Shown piece by piece: positions 14,117 through 22,550 of a stretch of DNA of 27,945 nt. The stretch comes from a bacterium (lineage in GTDB: Bacteria > Patescibacteriota > Andersenbacteria > UBA10190). The position numbers and the translations under genes are program-made. The notes below the pieces were generated by a model. That model had not been told where the DNA came from. It searched no databases and worked only from the letters and a program-made list of their open reading frames with translations. Numbering within the stretch: the first letter of the stretch is position 1; each line of letters begins with the position of its first letter. The stretch spans positions 1 through 27,945 of the forward strand of contig NZCO01000036.1 of assembly GCA_002686445.1 (NCBI GenBank). The letters are read 5' to 3'.

Positions 14117-15175
14117 TTAGGCGGATACTTCGGGAGATGCCTCACCCGCAAGCTCCTGTAACTTTTCGTTGATCGAATGCTGCAAGGCAGGAATATCCAT
14201 TTTTTTGGCAATGGAAAGCAGGTCGGTAAGAATAGTAACGTTTTCCGGCTCGAACTCATGGGCACGCTGCAGTGCCTGCAACGCCATCGAGTATCGGCCG
14301 GCGCGATATGCTGCCAGGCCCAAGCCTGCATGTACACCAGCTTGCTTCGGGTTCCAGCTAACTACCTGCTCAAATATCTCAGTCGCCTCTTGCCAGTCTT
14401 CACGGCCAAGTGCGGCCTCACCAAGCATCATGTATGCGTCGGTGTCTTTCGTGTGCTTCACTATGTAACCCACCAAGATATCCTCTGCCCGTTCATACTC
14501 CTTGGCAGATAAAGCCTCTTGCGCCTCTTCTAAGGGCGACTCTAGCTTAGCAGCACGGCCCCGCGGCGCGCGCGCCGGAGTAGCCGGTGTGGGGGATACC
14601 TTAGGCTCGGCCACACTGGTGACTAATCTTGTCGTAATGGTGGGCACTTGCGCGGCCTCTTGGACTTGCGCGCTTACTGCCTCCGGGGCAGGTGTATCGG
14701 CTGCTGCAGTTGTGCCACGATCATTCGTTGCGATTGCTGTGCGCTGCTCCTGCCACTGCTTGGCTGAACTAACACCTGCTTTTACTTTTGTGCGTACGCC
14801 AGATGCTGCCACGCTCATACGCTTCGACAATGACGATGTAGCTGGCGCATCCTGTGCCGGTGCACTGCTGGCTGATTCTTGGCGCTGCTGTCGCCAAGCT
14901 TGAACACGACTTGCTGTAGACGTTCGTAATTCTGTGGCCTTGCCCGCGCCTCGGCGAACCAAGCTAGCCATCATGCTTGCCCTGTTGCTTACTGCTTGAA
15001 CACTTTTATGGGCCGGTCGCAGCACCTGTCGTGGCGATCTCGCCGTCGCGGCGGCCGTTCGTACACTGGCACTTACCTCGGCTCGCTGCATTCGTACCAT
15101 CACTCGCGAGAGAATAACGACAATACCACCAAGTGAAAGTACGAATACAGTTGGTGGTAAAATATCGTAAAGCAT
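14117..15175 (-). CDS. Membrane-anchored protein with C-terminal TPR domain
   Basis: This 352-aa protein has an N-terminal transmembrane helix (about 8-28). A long low-complexity, Ala/Ser/Arg-rich and probably disordered region (about 30-210) follows, then three to four TPR repeats (about 215-340). Well-formed repeats include DAYMMLGEAALGREDWQEATEIFEQ and AGVHAGLGLAAYRAGRYSMALQALQ (spread over ~250-315). The repeats would face the cytoplasm or cell exterior depending on orientation, which the sequence does not settle. Such TM-linker-TPR proteins are common in CPR genomes and serve as scaffolds of unknown partner. ATG 15175 was preferred to a TTG two codons earlier. Confidence 0.7.
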   Translation of the reverse strand: MLYDILPPTVFVLSLGGIVVILSRVMVRMQRAEVSASVRTAAATARSPRQVLRPAHKSVQAVSNRASMMASLVRRGAGKATELRTSTASRVQAWRQQRQESASSAPAQDAPATSSLSKRMSVAASGVRTKVKAGVSSAKQWQEQRTAIATNDRGTTAAADTPAPEAVSAQVQEAAQVPTITTRLVTSVAEPKVSPTPATPARAPRGRAAKLESPLEEAQEALSAKEYERAEDILVGYIVKHTKDTDAYMMLGEAALGREDWQEATEIFEQVVSWNPKQAGVHAGLGLAAYRAGRYSMALQALQRAHEFEPENVTILTDLLSIAKKMDIPALQHSINEKLQELAGEASPEVSA

Positions 15176-15293
15176 GCTCAATAGGTGGTCTTACTTAAAT
15201 GCATCGTATCAACGTGCATTCGGCCTGCCAAGGGAAATTGGGGTAGTTGTCCACCAGTTTCCCCCAGTAGGCCAGGAGATAGCCACCAACATA

Positions 15294-15324
15294 AAGGCTC
15301 CGCTGCCGTTGGCTGCGGAGCCTT
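15294..15324 (-). terminator. Terminator-like hairpin after tsf
   Basis: AAGGCTCCGC/GCGGAGCCTT (10 bp, 11-nt loop) followed on the minus strand by TTTATG; it lies 20 bp beyond the tsf stop. Confidence 0.5.
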
Positions 15325-15344
15325 GTACCTCCCTATCCCCTAAA

Positions 15345-15929
15345 TTATATGCTCAGTCGAGCGAATTCTTTGACCGAGATATTCTCGCCCAGCTCCTGGA
15401 CTGCGGCAGAAATAAGCTGTTCGATAGTCTTGTCAGGCTCTTTGACGAATGACTGCGTCAGGAGTGCTCGCTCAGCGCGGAAGCTCGAAAGCTTTCCCTC
15501 AATAATTTTCTTCTGAATCTCTGCTGGCTTACCACTCTTGTCGGCCGCATCCTCGGCAATGTCGCGCTCTGCCGCCACATCTTCCTCAGGTACATCCTCT
15601 GGGCTTACCACCTGCGGATCCATAGCGGCTACATGTAGGGCAATATTCTTAGCGAGCTCCTGGAACGTCTCATTACGAGCAACGAAGTCTGTCTCACACA
15701 ACAGGCTGACCAACACGGCAACTTTGCCGTTGGTATGCACGTACGAAGAGATAATCCCCTCAGAGGTCTCACGGCTGGATTTCTTAGCCGCCTTGATGAT
15801 CCCCTTCTTGCGTAGCAAGGCTACCGCTTGGTCAACGTTGCCATCGGCTTCATCAAGAGCGTCTTTACATTCAACAATGCCGCATCCTGTCAGGGCGCGG
15901 AGTTCTTTAACTTGGGCTGGTGTCGTCAT
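15345..15929 (-). CDS. tsf: Translation elongation factor Ts
   Basis: EF-Ts reloads EF-Tu with GTP by expelling GDP. The N-terminal UBA-like domain (TPAQVKELRALTGCGIVECKDAL, about 3-25) and the EF-Tu contact motif TDFVARNETF (about 80-90) are clear. At 194 aa it is the short form (E. coli 283 aa) with a single core domain, as in Thermus and many reduced genomes. ATG 15929 was chosen because TTPAQVKELR is the usual start. It follows rpsB on the same strand after 28 bp. A TATACT box at 15950-15955 lies in that gap and could give tsf extra transcription. Confidence 0.95.
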   Translation of the reverse strand: MTTPAQVKELRALTGCGIVECKDALDEADGNVDQAVALLRKKGIIKAAKKSSRETSEGIISSYVHTNGKVAVLVSLLCETDFVARNETFQELAKNIALHVAAMDPQVVSPEDVPEEDVAAERDIAEDAADKSGKPAEIQKKIIEGKLSSFRAERALLTQSFVKEPDKTIEQLISAAVQELGENISVKEFARLSI

Positions 15930-15957
15930 AGTTTGCAATAATTGTAATTAGTATAAC

Positions 15958-16746
15958 CTATTTCTTTTCCGCTACTTCTGGCGTTGGTTCTTTCGGTCGG
16001 TGCTTGAGGCCGGCAGCGATGGCCTGCGCAATAACATCAACGAGCATGTCGAGTGAGCGCACCGCATCATCGTTAGCGGGAATCGCATAGTCGAGCAAGT
16101 CTGGGTTGGCGTTCGTATCGGCAATCCCGATTATCGGAATACCTGCTCGCCGAGCCTCGCGTACAGCCAGTTTCTCATCTTGTGCGCCTACTACAAACAA
16201 GGCGGCTGGCAATTTGCGGACATTCATCATGCCCTCTAATACTTCTTCTAGGCGTCCGATCTCCTTGCGCATCACGGCCCGCTCTTTCTTGGTCAGTTTT
16301 TCGATCGAAGATGACTCCTGTTGTTTCTTAAGTTCATCAAGCTTTTCAATACTCTTTTGAATCGTGGCGAAGTTGGTCAACGTACCGCCCAACCAGCGCT
16401 TGGTGACGTACGGCATTTTCACCGACTCAGCATGCCGACGGACAATCTCTCGTGCCTGTCGCTTGGTGCCAACAAAGAGCACTTCACCCGTTGTTTTTGC
16501 CATCAAGCGCTCCACAAAGGTTGCGGCCGCAATTAGTCCTTCCTGGGTCTTTTCGAGATCAATAATAGCTACGCGGTTACGACGTAGAAAAACGTACGGC
16601 TCCATCTTCGGGTTACGCTTGCTGCGTTCGTGCCCAAAGTGAACCCCCGCTTCCAGCATGTGGAGCAGGTCGGGAATTTTTACTGAACTTTTCTTAACTT
16701 TCTTTTCTGATGCAGCGGTAGCTGCCTTAGTATTAGCTGTTGTCAT
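15958..16746 (-). CDS. rpsB: Small ribosomal subunit protein S2
   Basis: S2 binds the 30S subunit at the head-body junction and is needed with S1 for mRNA binding. Conserved blocks are LLEAGVHFGHERSKRNPKM (as LHMLEAGVHFGH, residues 28-39), FVGTKRQAREIV, PYVTKRWLGGTLTNFATI and GIPIIGIADTNANPDLLDYAIPANDDAVRS. The 262-aa length is normal, with a Lys/Ala-rich N-terminal extension of about 20 residues. AAGGAG precedes the ATG. It is the first gene of the conserved rpsB-tsf operon. A ~200-bp leader with hairpins precedes it. Confidence 0.97.
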   Translation of the reverse strand: MTTANTKAATAASEKKVKKSSVKIPDLLHMLEAGVHFGHERSKRNPKMEPYVFLRRNRVAIIDLEKTQEGLIAAATFVERLMAKTTGEVLFVGTKRQAREIVRRHAESVKMPYVTKRWLGGTLTNFATIQKSIEKLDELKKQQESSSIEKLTKKERAVMRKEIGRLEEVLEGMMNVRKLPAALFVVGAQDEKLAVREARRAGIPIIGIADTNANPDLLDYAIPANDDAVRSLDMLVDVIAQAIAAGLKHRPKEPTPEVAEKK

Positions 16747-16957
16747 AGTGATATATCTCCTTGGTACCTCTCGCTACCCGCTTACTACTGATTGAGCTGT
16801 GGCTTACGTACAACACGTAAGAGGAGTAGCCCAACGATACTTTTCGCAGTAGTAGGGGTGACGATGTGGGATGAATAAAAGGCTGCGTAAAGCAGCGCTC
16901 TGGTGGACACCATACAGCAGTAACTCAATCTTAGCAAGCGTCGCTAGAGCGTTATGC
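16747..16957 (-). promoter_or_regulatory. Possible rpsB leader with hairpins
   Basis: The gap before rpsB holds, on the minus strand, a small attenuator-like hairpin GCTGC/GCAGC followed by CTTTTA (about 16880-16897). It also holds a second hairpin CTTACGT/ACGTAAG (about 16803-16822). S2 leaders regulate rpsB in some bacteria, but this one does not match a leader I know. The promoter is not clear. Confidence 0.3.
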
Positions 16958-16986
16958 TTGTCAAAAAGGCCCTGTTAAGCTATCGT
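16958..16986 (+). promoter_or_regulatory. Promoter of rpmE, predicting a leaderless mRNA
   Basis: TTGTCA, a 17-nt spacer and TATCGT end 8 nt before the rpmE ATG at 16995, so transcription should start at or next to the start codon. No ribosome site is present. Confidence 0.5.
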
Positions 16987-16994
16987 GCTGGCAC

Positions 16995-17279
16995 ATGAAG
17001 CAAGATATCCATCCCCCATACCACGACGCCGTAAAGGTTACGTGCTCGTGTGGGAATACGTTCGAAACTGGTTCTACGCAGTCAGAAATTAGCGTGGAGG
17101 TCTGTGGTGCGTGCCACCCCTTTTATACTGGTAAGAGCAAGCTAGTGGATACTGCTGGCCGGGTTGATAAGTTCCAACAGCGCTTAGCCGACACGAAAAC
17201 CAAGCAAACGACTGCAGCCAAGAAAAAAGATAAGTCGAAGGACAAAAAAAGCGACGACACTGTTGTCAAACTCGGGTAG
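16995..17279 (+). CDS. rpmE: Large ribosomal subunit protein L31 (zinc form)
   Basis: L31 bridges the large and small subunits. The N-terminus MKQDIHPPYHDAVKVTCSCGNTF and the later EVCGACHPFYTGKSKLVDTAGRVDKF are textbook L31. The cysteines CSCG and CGAC form the zinc-binding set of the C+ type. The 94-aa length includes a C-terminal extension of about 25 residues rich in Lys (KKKDKSKDKKSDD), longer than in E. coli (70 aa). The mRNA appears leaderless. It is followed by prfA and prmC in the conserved rpmE-prfA-prmC order. Confidence 0.95.
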   Translation: MKQDIHPPYHDAVKVTCSCGNTFETGSTQSEISVEVCGACHPFYTGKSKLVDTAGRVDKFQQRLADTKTKQTTAAKKKDKSKDKKSDDTVVKLG

Positions 17280-17351
17280 AAGGGTCATTACCTCCGCTTT
17301 ACACCCCGCTATAGAAACGGTAGGTTTTTGCTAAGTCCACCCTTTAACGCT

Positions 17352-18428
17352 ATGAAATTACCTGACCCTGCCATTCTCGCGAAGGAAATCGCGGCACTGG
17401 AAACACAAATGAGTGATCCTGAGATCAGTCGTGATCCGGAGCAGATCAAGCTACTCTCGCGCGAGGTGGTTACCAAGCGTGAACTACTAGAACCGCTCGA
17501 GCAGATGCAAAAAGTCCACAGCGAGCTGGCCGAGGCTAAGGCGCTCACAGAAGAAGACGATACTGAGTTGGCGCAGCTGGCGCAGGAGGATTTAACGCGC
17601 CTCACGACTCAAGCCGACGAACTCCAAGCACAGATTGAAACACTGCTGATTCCTCGCGACCCCCGCGACGAACGAGACATTATTCTTGAAATTCGAGCCG
17701 GTGCTGGTGGCGAAGAAGCTGCGCTATTTGCCAGTGAACTCTTTCGGGCCTACACCCGCTTCGGAGAGCTACACAACTGGCAGACGCATATTGTTTCTAG
17801 CTCAAAAAGTGAGCAAGGCGGATTTAAGGAAGTCGTTGCGGAAATCACTGGCTCTAGAGGGCCCGGTGTGTTCTCGACGCTTAAATTCGAACGGGGCGTG
17901 CATCGAGTGCAACGGGTTCCAGAAACCGAGAAACAGGGACGAACGCACACCTCCACAGTTACCGTGGCGGTGCTGCCCCAAGCCGAAGAGGTTGATATTG
18001 AGGTTAAAACTGAAGACTTACGAATCGACACCTACCGCGCCAGCGGCGCCGGAGGCCAGCACGTAAACAAGACCGACTCTGCTATTCGCATCACTCACCT
18101 TCCCACCAATACGGTAGTGGCGGTGCAGGACGAGCGCAGCCAGCATAAGAATAAGGAAAAAGCGTTACGGATCATGCGCTCACGCCTGCTTGAAGCCCGA
18201 GAAGAAGCCAGCCGCGCCAAAGCAGCTAGTGAACGTAAAAGCCAGGTTGGCACCGGCGATCGATCAGAAAAGATCCGCACGTATAACTTCCCGCAAGACC
18301 GTATTACGGACCATCGCATCAAGCAATCCTGGAGTAATATACCAAGCGTTATGGCTGGTGAATTCGGCCCCATCTTTGACGCCTTAGCCGAAGCCGCTCG
18401 ATCAGCGGCGATAGCCAACGCAACATGA
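17352..18428 (+). CDS. prfA: Peptide chain release factor 1
   Basis: RF1 reads UAA and UAG and releases the finished peptide. Key motifs are the PxT codon-recognition tripeptide, here Pro-Glu-Thr in RVPETEKQGRTHTS (RF2 has SPF), and the catalytic GGQ in GAGGQHVNKTDSAIR. The N-terminal half is helical, and RAGAGGEEAALFASELFR marks domain 2. The 358-aa length matches the family (360). ATG 17352 is preferred; a TTG eight codons upstream is possible. The stop overlaps the prmC start by 4 bp (ATGA), which indicates translational coupling with the methylase that modifies this GGQ. Confidence 0.96.
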   Translation: MKLPDPAILAKEIAALETQMSDPEISRDPEQIKLLSREVVTKRELLEPLEQMQKVHSELAEAKALTEEDDTELAQLAQEDLTRLTTQADELQAQIETLLIPRDPRDERDIILEIRAGAGGEEAALFASELFRAYTRFGELHNWQTHIVSSSKSEQGGFKEVVAEITGSRGPGVFSTLKFERGVHRVQRVPETEKQGRTHTSTVTVAVLPQAEEVDIEVKTEDLRIDTYRASGAGGQHVNKTDSAIRITHLPTNTVVAVQDERSQHKNKEKALRIMRSRLLEAREEASRAKAASERKSQVGTGDRSEKIRTYNFPQDRITDHRIKQSWSNIPSVMAGEFGPIFDALAEAARSAAIANAT

Positions 18429-19183
18429 ACATTGCTTCCGCCTTAGACCAGGGGACAGATGTGCTTCACGCGAGTTCGCCTACTGCCCCACTCGACGCCG
18501 AACTGCTACTCGCACACGTATTATCCGCTACAGAGTCTAGCTGGCTACACGCGCATCCCGAATTACAGCTGACCGAAGCCCAGCAGAATCACTGGGACAC
18601 GTTGCTAGCCAAGCGAGCTGCTGGAGTGCCGGTCTCCTATTTAATCGGCAACGCCGAATTCTACGGCCGCTCATTTCGAGTAACTCCTGACGTGTTAATC
18701 CCCCGTCCGGAAACCGAAGACCTCGTCGACCAGGCACTCGACGTGATTGAGCAACTGCCATCGGATACACCTGTGGTTGCCGATATTGGGACTGGGTCAG
18801 GCTGCATCGCTATTACGCTTGCCTTGGCCAACCCACGCATACAGCTATACGCGATTGATGTGTCAGCAAAAGCGCTGGCGATCGCCGAGCATAATGCGCA
18901 GACGCATGGAGTAGCCGACCGCATCACATTCATGCACGGCGACATGTTCAAGCCAATCGCTGGAAAGAATGTCGATCTGATTGTAAGCAACCCACCCTAT
19001 GTACCATCAGCTGAAATTGACACGGCGCATCTACGACCCGAAGCGGCCGGCCTAGCTTTTGAGCCACGTCTGGCACTTGATGGTGGAGTGAGCGGCCAAC
19101 TGTTCGTGAACAAATTAAAGACCACAGGAGTCCCTGCAATTATAGAAACGACGAACGGCGCCGTTGTTCGTCAGCGTTGCTAA
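18425..19183 (+). CDS. prmC: Release factor glutamine methyltransferase
   Basis: PrmC (HemK) methylates the GGQ glutamine of release factors with S-adenosylmethionine. It has the N-terminal helical domain with DAELLLAHVL, the linker VSYLIGNAEFYGRSF, VLIPRPETEDLV, the SAM site VADIGTGSGCIAI and the catalytic NPPYVP. LALDGG is also conserved. At 252 aa it lacks about 25-30 residues: after LALDGGVSGQLFVNKL it runs into a short IIETTNGAVVRQRC end. The usual helix plus LEI strand near the C-terminus is compressed or lost. This may be a lineage feature or a late frameshift. It overlaps prfA by 4 bp. Confidence 0.93.
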   Translation: MNIASALDQGTDVLHASSPTAPLDAELLLAHVLSATESSWLHAHPELQLTEAQQNHWDTLLAKRAAGVPVSYLIGNAEFYGRSFRVTPDVLIPRPETEDLVDQALDVIEQLPSDTPVVADIGTGSGCIAITLALANPRIQLYAIDVSAKALAIAEHNAQTHGVADRITFMHGDMFKPIAGKNVDLIVSNPPYVPSAEIDTAHLRPEAAGLAFEPRLALDGGVSGQLFVNKLKTTGVPAIIETTNGAVVRQRC

Positions 19184-19208
19184 GCTCGATCTGAACCAAA
19201 GTCATGGA

Positions 19209-19236
19209 TAAAAAAAGCGCTCGCGCGCTTTTTCTT
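19209..19236. terminator. Bidirectional terminator between prmC and rplY
   Basis: AAAAAGCGC/GCGCTTTTT with a short loop and flanking A and T runs serves the convergent genes prmC (+) and rplY (-). Confidence 0.75.
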
Positions 19237-19246
19237 AAATCCGCCT

Positions 19247-19969
19247 CTACTCCGTGTCTGATTCAGCTGGTGCTTCTCCCGCTTTGGCTTCTCCTGTTGC
19301 TTCATCAGTGGCACCTTCTTCACCTTCGCCTTCACCATCACCATCTTCTTCACTGACGACTCCTTCGACGCCTTCAACATCCTCAGTTACTTCCTCAGAC
19401 AACTCCTCGAGCTCAGCCTCAGTTCGTGGCGGCTGCACAGACGCAACAGCATCATCCGCATCACGCAGTACCTGCACGCCTTTAGCGATCGGTAGGTCGC
19501 TAATCTTGATAACAGTCTCGAAATCGGTCAGGGCAGTAATGTCTACGATTACATCCCGTGGCAGATCTGCCGGCAGCGCCTCAACTGACACTTTATCAGC
19601 CGTTCGCACTAATACACCGCCCAGGTCTTTAACTGCTGGAGACTCACCAGAAAAAACTAGTGGCACGTCCGCTGTTACCTTCTCGTCCATGCGTACTTGA
19701 TAGAAATCGGCGTGCAAGACCCAATCGTGGACTGCGTGGCGCTGAATCTCTCGAATAAGCACATTGTGATCCTTTTTATCAACTGTCAGCGTTACTAGCG
19801 TCGTATGACCGGCTGCAGTAAATAACTTATCAAAAGCGCGCTTATCGACAGCTAGGGTCTGATTCTCAATACCGTGACCATACAGCACGGCCGGAACACC
19901 GCCACTAGCGCGAGTTGCTGCCGAAGAAGGTCCCCGGTCTATTGCTGTTATGTGTGGTGACTTAGCCAT
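19247..19969 (-). CDS. rplY: Large ribosomal subunit protein L25 (CTC/TL5 form)
   Basis: L25 binds 5S rRNA in the large subunit. The N-terminal domain shows GGVPAVLYGHGIENQTLAVDKRAFDKLF and VLIREIQRHAVHDWVLHADFYQV (spread over ~22-90), and the C-terminal TL5/CTC beta domain follows (FSGESPAVKDLGGVL, EALPADLPRDVIVDI). The last ~50 residues are a very acidic, Glu/Gly/Asp-rich tail, probably disordered. The length is 240 aa. ATG 19969 was chosen because MAKSPHITAIDR fits the family start; it has no ribosome site and lies 24 bp after a terminator. It therefore needs its own promoter close to the start. Confidence 0.93.
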   Translation of the reverse strand: MAKSPHITAIDRGPSSAATRASGGVPAVLYGHGIENQTLAVDKRAFDKLFTAAGHTTLVTLTVDKKDHNVLIREIQRHAVHDWVLHADFYQVRMDEKVTADVPLVFSGESPAVKDLGGVLVRTADKVSVEALPADLPRDVIVDITALTDFETVIKISDLPIAKGVQVLRDADDAVASVQPPRTEAELEELSEEVTEDVEGVEGVVSEEDGDGEGEGEEGATDEATGEAKAGEAPAESDTE

Positions 19970-19992
19970 GTGATAAAACTGCTTAGTAATCC

Positions 19993-20017
19993 AAAAAGAG
20001 ACTTTTAGGTGTCTCTT
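19993..20017 (-). terminator. Terminator upstream of rplY
   Basis: AAGAGAC/GTCTCTT with an 8-nt loop is followed by TTT and GG on the minus strand. It ends the transcript of the rodA/zinc-ribbon genes. Confidence 0.55.
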
Positions 20018-20088
20018 ACTGTTCATCGCTTGCTCTGTTGTAGCCTATTGTGAATCCCTGGTCAAGCTTCAATTTAGATTAACTTGAT

Positions 20089-20421
20089 CTAGGGCTTCGA
20101 TGAACGGGTAAGTCCTGTGACAGATGATTCACTATCCTTCAGTAACTCATACGCCGATAATAGGTCGTCCCCGGTCAGTTCTTCACTGTCCATCATGCGC
20201 TTGGCGTCCTCCTCAGTCATGTCAGTTACCAGTCCCAGGCTGACGATGCCTAGGCCAGACATTGCTACGATAGCAACAATCGAACTCTCACAGTCCTGAC
20301 AAGACACATATACCATTGTTGAGTCCTCTTCTTCACCAATAACCTTAGCGCCGTCGAGATCATACTCGGCGCTGCAGAAGGGACATCTGGAGACAAAATG
20401 TTGGTCGTTATCGAACTCCAT
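20089..20421 (-). CDS. Small zinc-ribbon protein of unknown function
   Basis: This 110-aa protein has two Cys pairs, CPFC (13-16) and CQDC (41-44), that should form a zinc ribbon. A short hydrophobic or glycine-rich stretch follows (AIVAMSGLGIVSLGLVTDM, about 50-68), then an acidic helical tail with MTEEDAKRMMDSEELTGDDLLSAYELL. This resembles a group of small zinc-ribbon proteins in CPR genomes whose role is unknown. It lies 93 bp downstream of rodA on the same strand and ends before a terminator. It is probably cytoplasmic and may be a nucleic-acid or protein adaptor, though no function can be assigned. Confidence 0.7.
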   Translation of the reverse strand: MEFDNDQHFVSRCPFCSAEYDLDGAKVIGEEEDSTMVYVSCQDCESSIVAIVAMSGLGIVSLGLVTDMTEEDAKRMMDSEELTGDDLLSAYELLKDSESSVTGLTRSSKP

Positions 20422-20514
20422 ACTCTAACTAGCTTAGCGCAAAAAACGACGTTTGTCAATCTTGTATCCACAGCATCTTGCACACATTTAGTGCTCGCTC
20501 CATTATCCCCTAAG

Positions 20515-21636
20515 CTAGGTAAGCTGTGAGATATCAGTGGGTGGCGCTTGAACCCATTTGCTGTACACGTGTACGGATTCAACAATTGCTAGTAACACAA
20601 ATGTACTCAGTAGGTTTGAACCACCGTAGCTCACTAGTGGCAGAGGAATACCCGTCACCGGCAGTAGTCCCATATTCATCCCAGCACTCACGACAAAACC
20701 AATAACCATGAGGAGAAAGACACTGACCGCCAGGAGCTGACCGAACTGATCTCTGGTCGTCCGAGCGATTAGCGCTATTCGCCACAACACTATGGCATAC
20801 AAAATAACTACTACGAGGATGCCCACAAATCCTAACTCCTCACCGATACTAGCAAGCACAAAGTCAGTGTGCCGCTCCGGCAGAAACTGAAGTTGTGACT
20901 GGGGGCCGTGACCGAGTCCCCTACCGAACAGGCGGCCAGAGCCAAGCGCCACGATTGATTGCACTATGTTGTAGCCCGCCCCCAGCGGGTCACGAGCCGG
21001 GTACAGGAACACTAGTAAGCGCGCCTTCTGGTAGTCAGCGAAGAGTCCAAACCAACCGGCTAGGAACCCAATCGCTCCTAAGACGCCTATACTGGCTACT
21101 AAGTACCAGCGCACACCGATGAATATGAGTAGCGCTACCCATACGGCCACCAACATTGCTGCCACGCCTAAGTCCGGCTCTAGCAGGATGAAGATCGCGG
21201 GTATAGCAACGGCCGCAGCGCTAACAATAAGCGCCCGGCCGCGGACGACAGTATCACGCGAGAACACCCAGGCCAGGAAAATCACCACTGCAATTTTCAT
21301 GAACTCCGAGGGCTGCAGCTGAAAGTCGCTAACAGACAGACGGCTAGTAGCGCCACGGATGACCTGTGCCGTTAAGAACACCGCCACTAGGCCGGCTAAC
21401 CCCAGTCCGTACAACAGGCCAGCGTAGCGACTTAGGTTGTGATATGGCAGGCGCACCACCAGGAAGCCAACCACCAGCGCCACGCCTAGCGAAAACACTT
21501 GCCGCACAAAACGTGATGAGCTTAGCGTTTCGGCAGAAGTAGAGCTAAAGAGCATAGCTAGCCCCACCATAACGAGCAGCAGAGCCGCACCAATCAATAG
21601 CCAGTCCAAAGACCGCACAAGTTCCCGTAATTTCAT
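20515..21636 (-). CDS. rodA: SEDS peptidoglycan glycosyltransferase RodA
   Basis: This 373-aa integral membrane protein has about ten transmembrane helices. The SEDS (RodA/FtsW) motifs are clear: FQLQPSEFMKIAVVIFLAWVF, LLEPDLGVAAML, RLLVFLYPARDPLGAGYNIVQS, ALGSGRLFGRGLG, FLPERHTDFVLASIGEELGF and GIPLPLVSYGGSNLL. The order and length fit RodA better than FtsW. It polymerises lipid II into glycan strands during elongation and works with a class B PBP that is not in this window. A TATACT box (21649-21654) ends 12 nt before the ATG, suggesting a very short leader. It lies between the membrane-anchored gene upstream and the zinc-ribbon gene downstream. Confidence 0.93.
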   Translation of the reverse strand: MKLRELVRSLDWLLIGAALLLVMVGLAMLFSSTSAETLSSSRFVRQVFSLGVALVVGFLVVRLPYHNLSRYAGLLYGLGLAGLVAVFLTAQVIRGATSRLSVSDFQLQPSEFMKIAVVIFLAWVFSRDTVVRGRALIVSAAAVAIPAIFILLEPDLGVAAMLVAVWVALLIFIGVRWYLVASIGVLGAIGFLAGWFGLFADYQKARLLVFLYPARDPLGAGYNIVQSIVALGSGRLFGRGLGHGPQSQLQFLPERHTDFVLASIGEELGFVGILVVVILYAIVLWRIALIARTTRDQFGQLLAVSVFLLMVIGFVVSAGMNMGLLPVTGIPLPLVSYGGSNLLSTFVLLAIVESVHVYSKWVQAPPTDISQLT

Positions 21637-21682
21637 ATGCTAGTAAAGAGTATAGAAGATTCCCCCACTGGCGCTACACCTC

Positions 21683-22474
21683 TTAGCGCAACAGTCCTGG
21701 ATCGCCGATCGCTTGAATGATATTTCCCTCTTTAAATATGTTCGTCGTGGCCAGTAGCAACACGCCCCGCGTGGCAACCTGGGGGGCCGGCCATTGGCTG
21801 GTGAACTGCCGCTGCTCGCCCACCTTCAGCTCACCCACAAAGGTTTGTCCGACACCGATCGCTCGATCAGTACTATCCAGGGCTACCACAATGACTTCCA
21901 CTCGCTGGAAATCAAACGTGCTGTTATTTGTGACGAGACCAACTTGCTGCTCGATGGTTTGAGCACCCCGCAGTAAACGCTCACGATCTTGTAATAGTGT
22001 CCCGAAAGAAGGAAGGGTTAGTGAGTTCGGCAAATTAACGAAGGCTAGATCCTCCGGCACGTCTACCTGGACCTCGGCCACGGGTCGCGTGGTCGGGACG
22101 CTTACCGCCACGGCGTACTGAATACTACCTGGCAACAAGTAAGTAATGACTGTGGTGGTAGACAGCTCCCGCTCGCTGGCATCCAACAGAGTAAAGGTCA
22201 CTGGATATTCTGTAATTCCCGCCCGTGGATTAGGGTTGCGGAGTCGCGCCACCAAATCGACAGAAGTGTCATGGCGAATAATGCTTACGTCCTCAACCAC
22301 AATAGGATCAAACGACGGTGGTGTGATATCAAGCGTTATAGAGGGCGTCGGTGCTCCCCGCACAAGCAGCGTAATAAGCGCACCAAGTAGCAGCACCCCG
22401 ACCAAAAAGACCGCGGCATACATTGATTGCTTTATTACTCTGCGGGAGTGCATTGCCTCCATAGTACCAAGCAT
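21683..22474 (-). CDS. Membrane-anchored protein with beta-rich (LEA14/FxLYD-like) domains
   Basis: This protein of ~263 aa has one N-terminal transmembrane helix (AAVFLVGVLLLGALITLLV, about residues 20-38) and a beta-rich outer part. That part holds two similar modules with SVDLVARLRNPNPRAGITEYPVTFTLLD and LVTNNSTFDFQRVEVIVVALDS. Such N(P/S)-containing strands are typical of LEA14-like and FxLYD domains found on cell surfaces. The start is uncertain: ATGs at 22474, 22462 and 22453 are possible, and a GGAGG lies just before the last. A start at 22564 would overlap dnaE head to head and is less likely. It precedes rodA by 46 bp, suggesting an envelope role. Confidence 0.6.
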   Translation of the reverse strand: MLGTMEAMHSRRVIKQSMYAAVFLVGVLLLGALITLLVRGAPTPSITLDITPPSFDPIVVEDVSIIRHDTSVDLVARLRNPNPRAGITEYPVTFTLLDASERELSTTTVITYLLPGSIQYAVAVSVPTTRPVAEVQVDVPEDLAFVNLPNSLTLPSFGTLLQDRERLLRGAQTIEQQVGLVTNNSTFDFQRVEVIVVALDSTDRAIGVGQTFVGELKVGEQRQFTSQWPAPQVATRGVLLLATTNIFKEGNIIQAIGDPGLLR

Positions 22475-22528
22475 CAGCCCTATCAAACCAGCGCGGAGCC
22501 GTTGGTACGCAGGCAGATGCGATCCATG

Positions 22529-22534
22529 TATACT
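22529..22534 (+). promoter_or_regulatory. -10 box TATACT of dnaE
   Basis: TATACT lies 16 nt before the dnaE ATG, preceded by TG; no good -35 and no ribosome site are seen. The predicted leader is about 10 nt. Confidence 0.4.
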
Positions 22535-22550
22535 GCAAAGCCCCACGAAT

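Noticed and set aside
22146..22550. N-terminal extension of DnaE
   Set aside because: The added residues are antisense to the neighbouring membrane-protein gene and unlike any DnaE; the family N-terminus starts at 22551.
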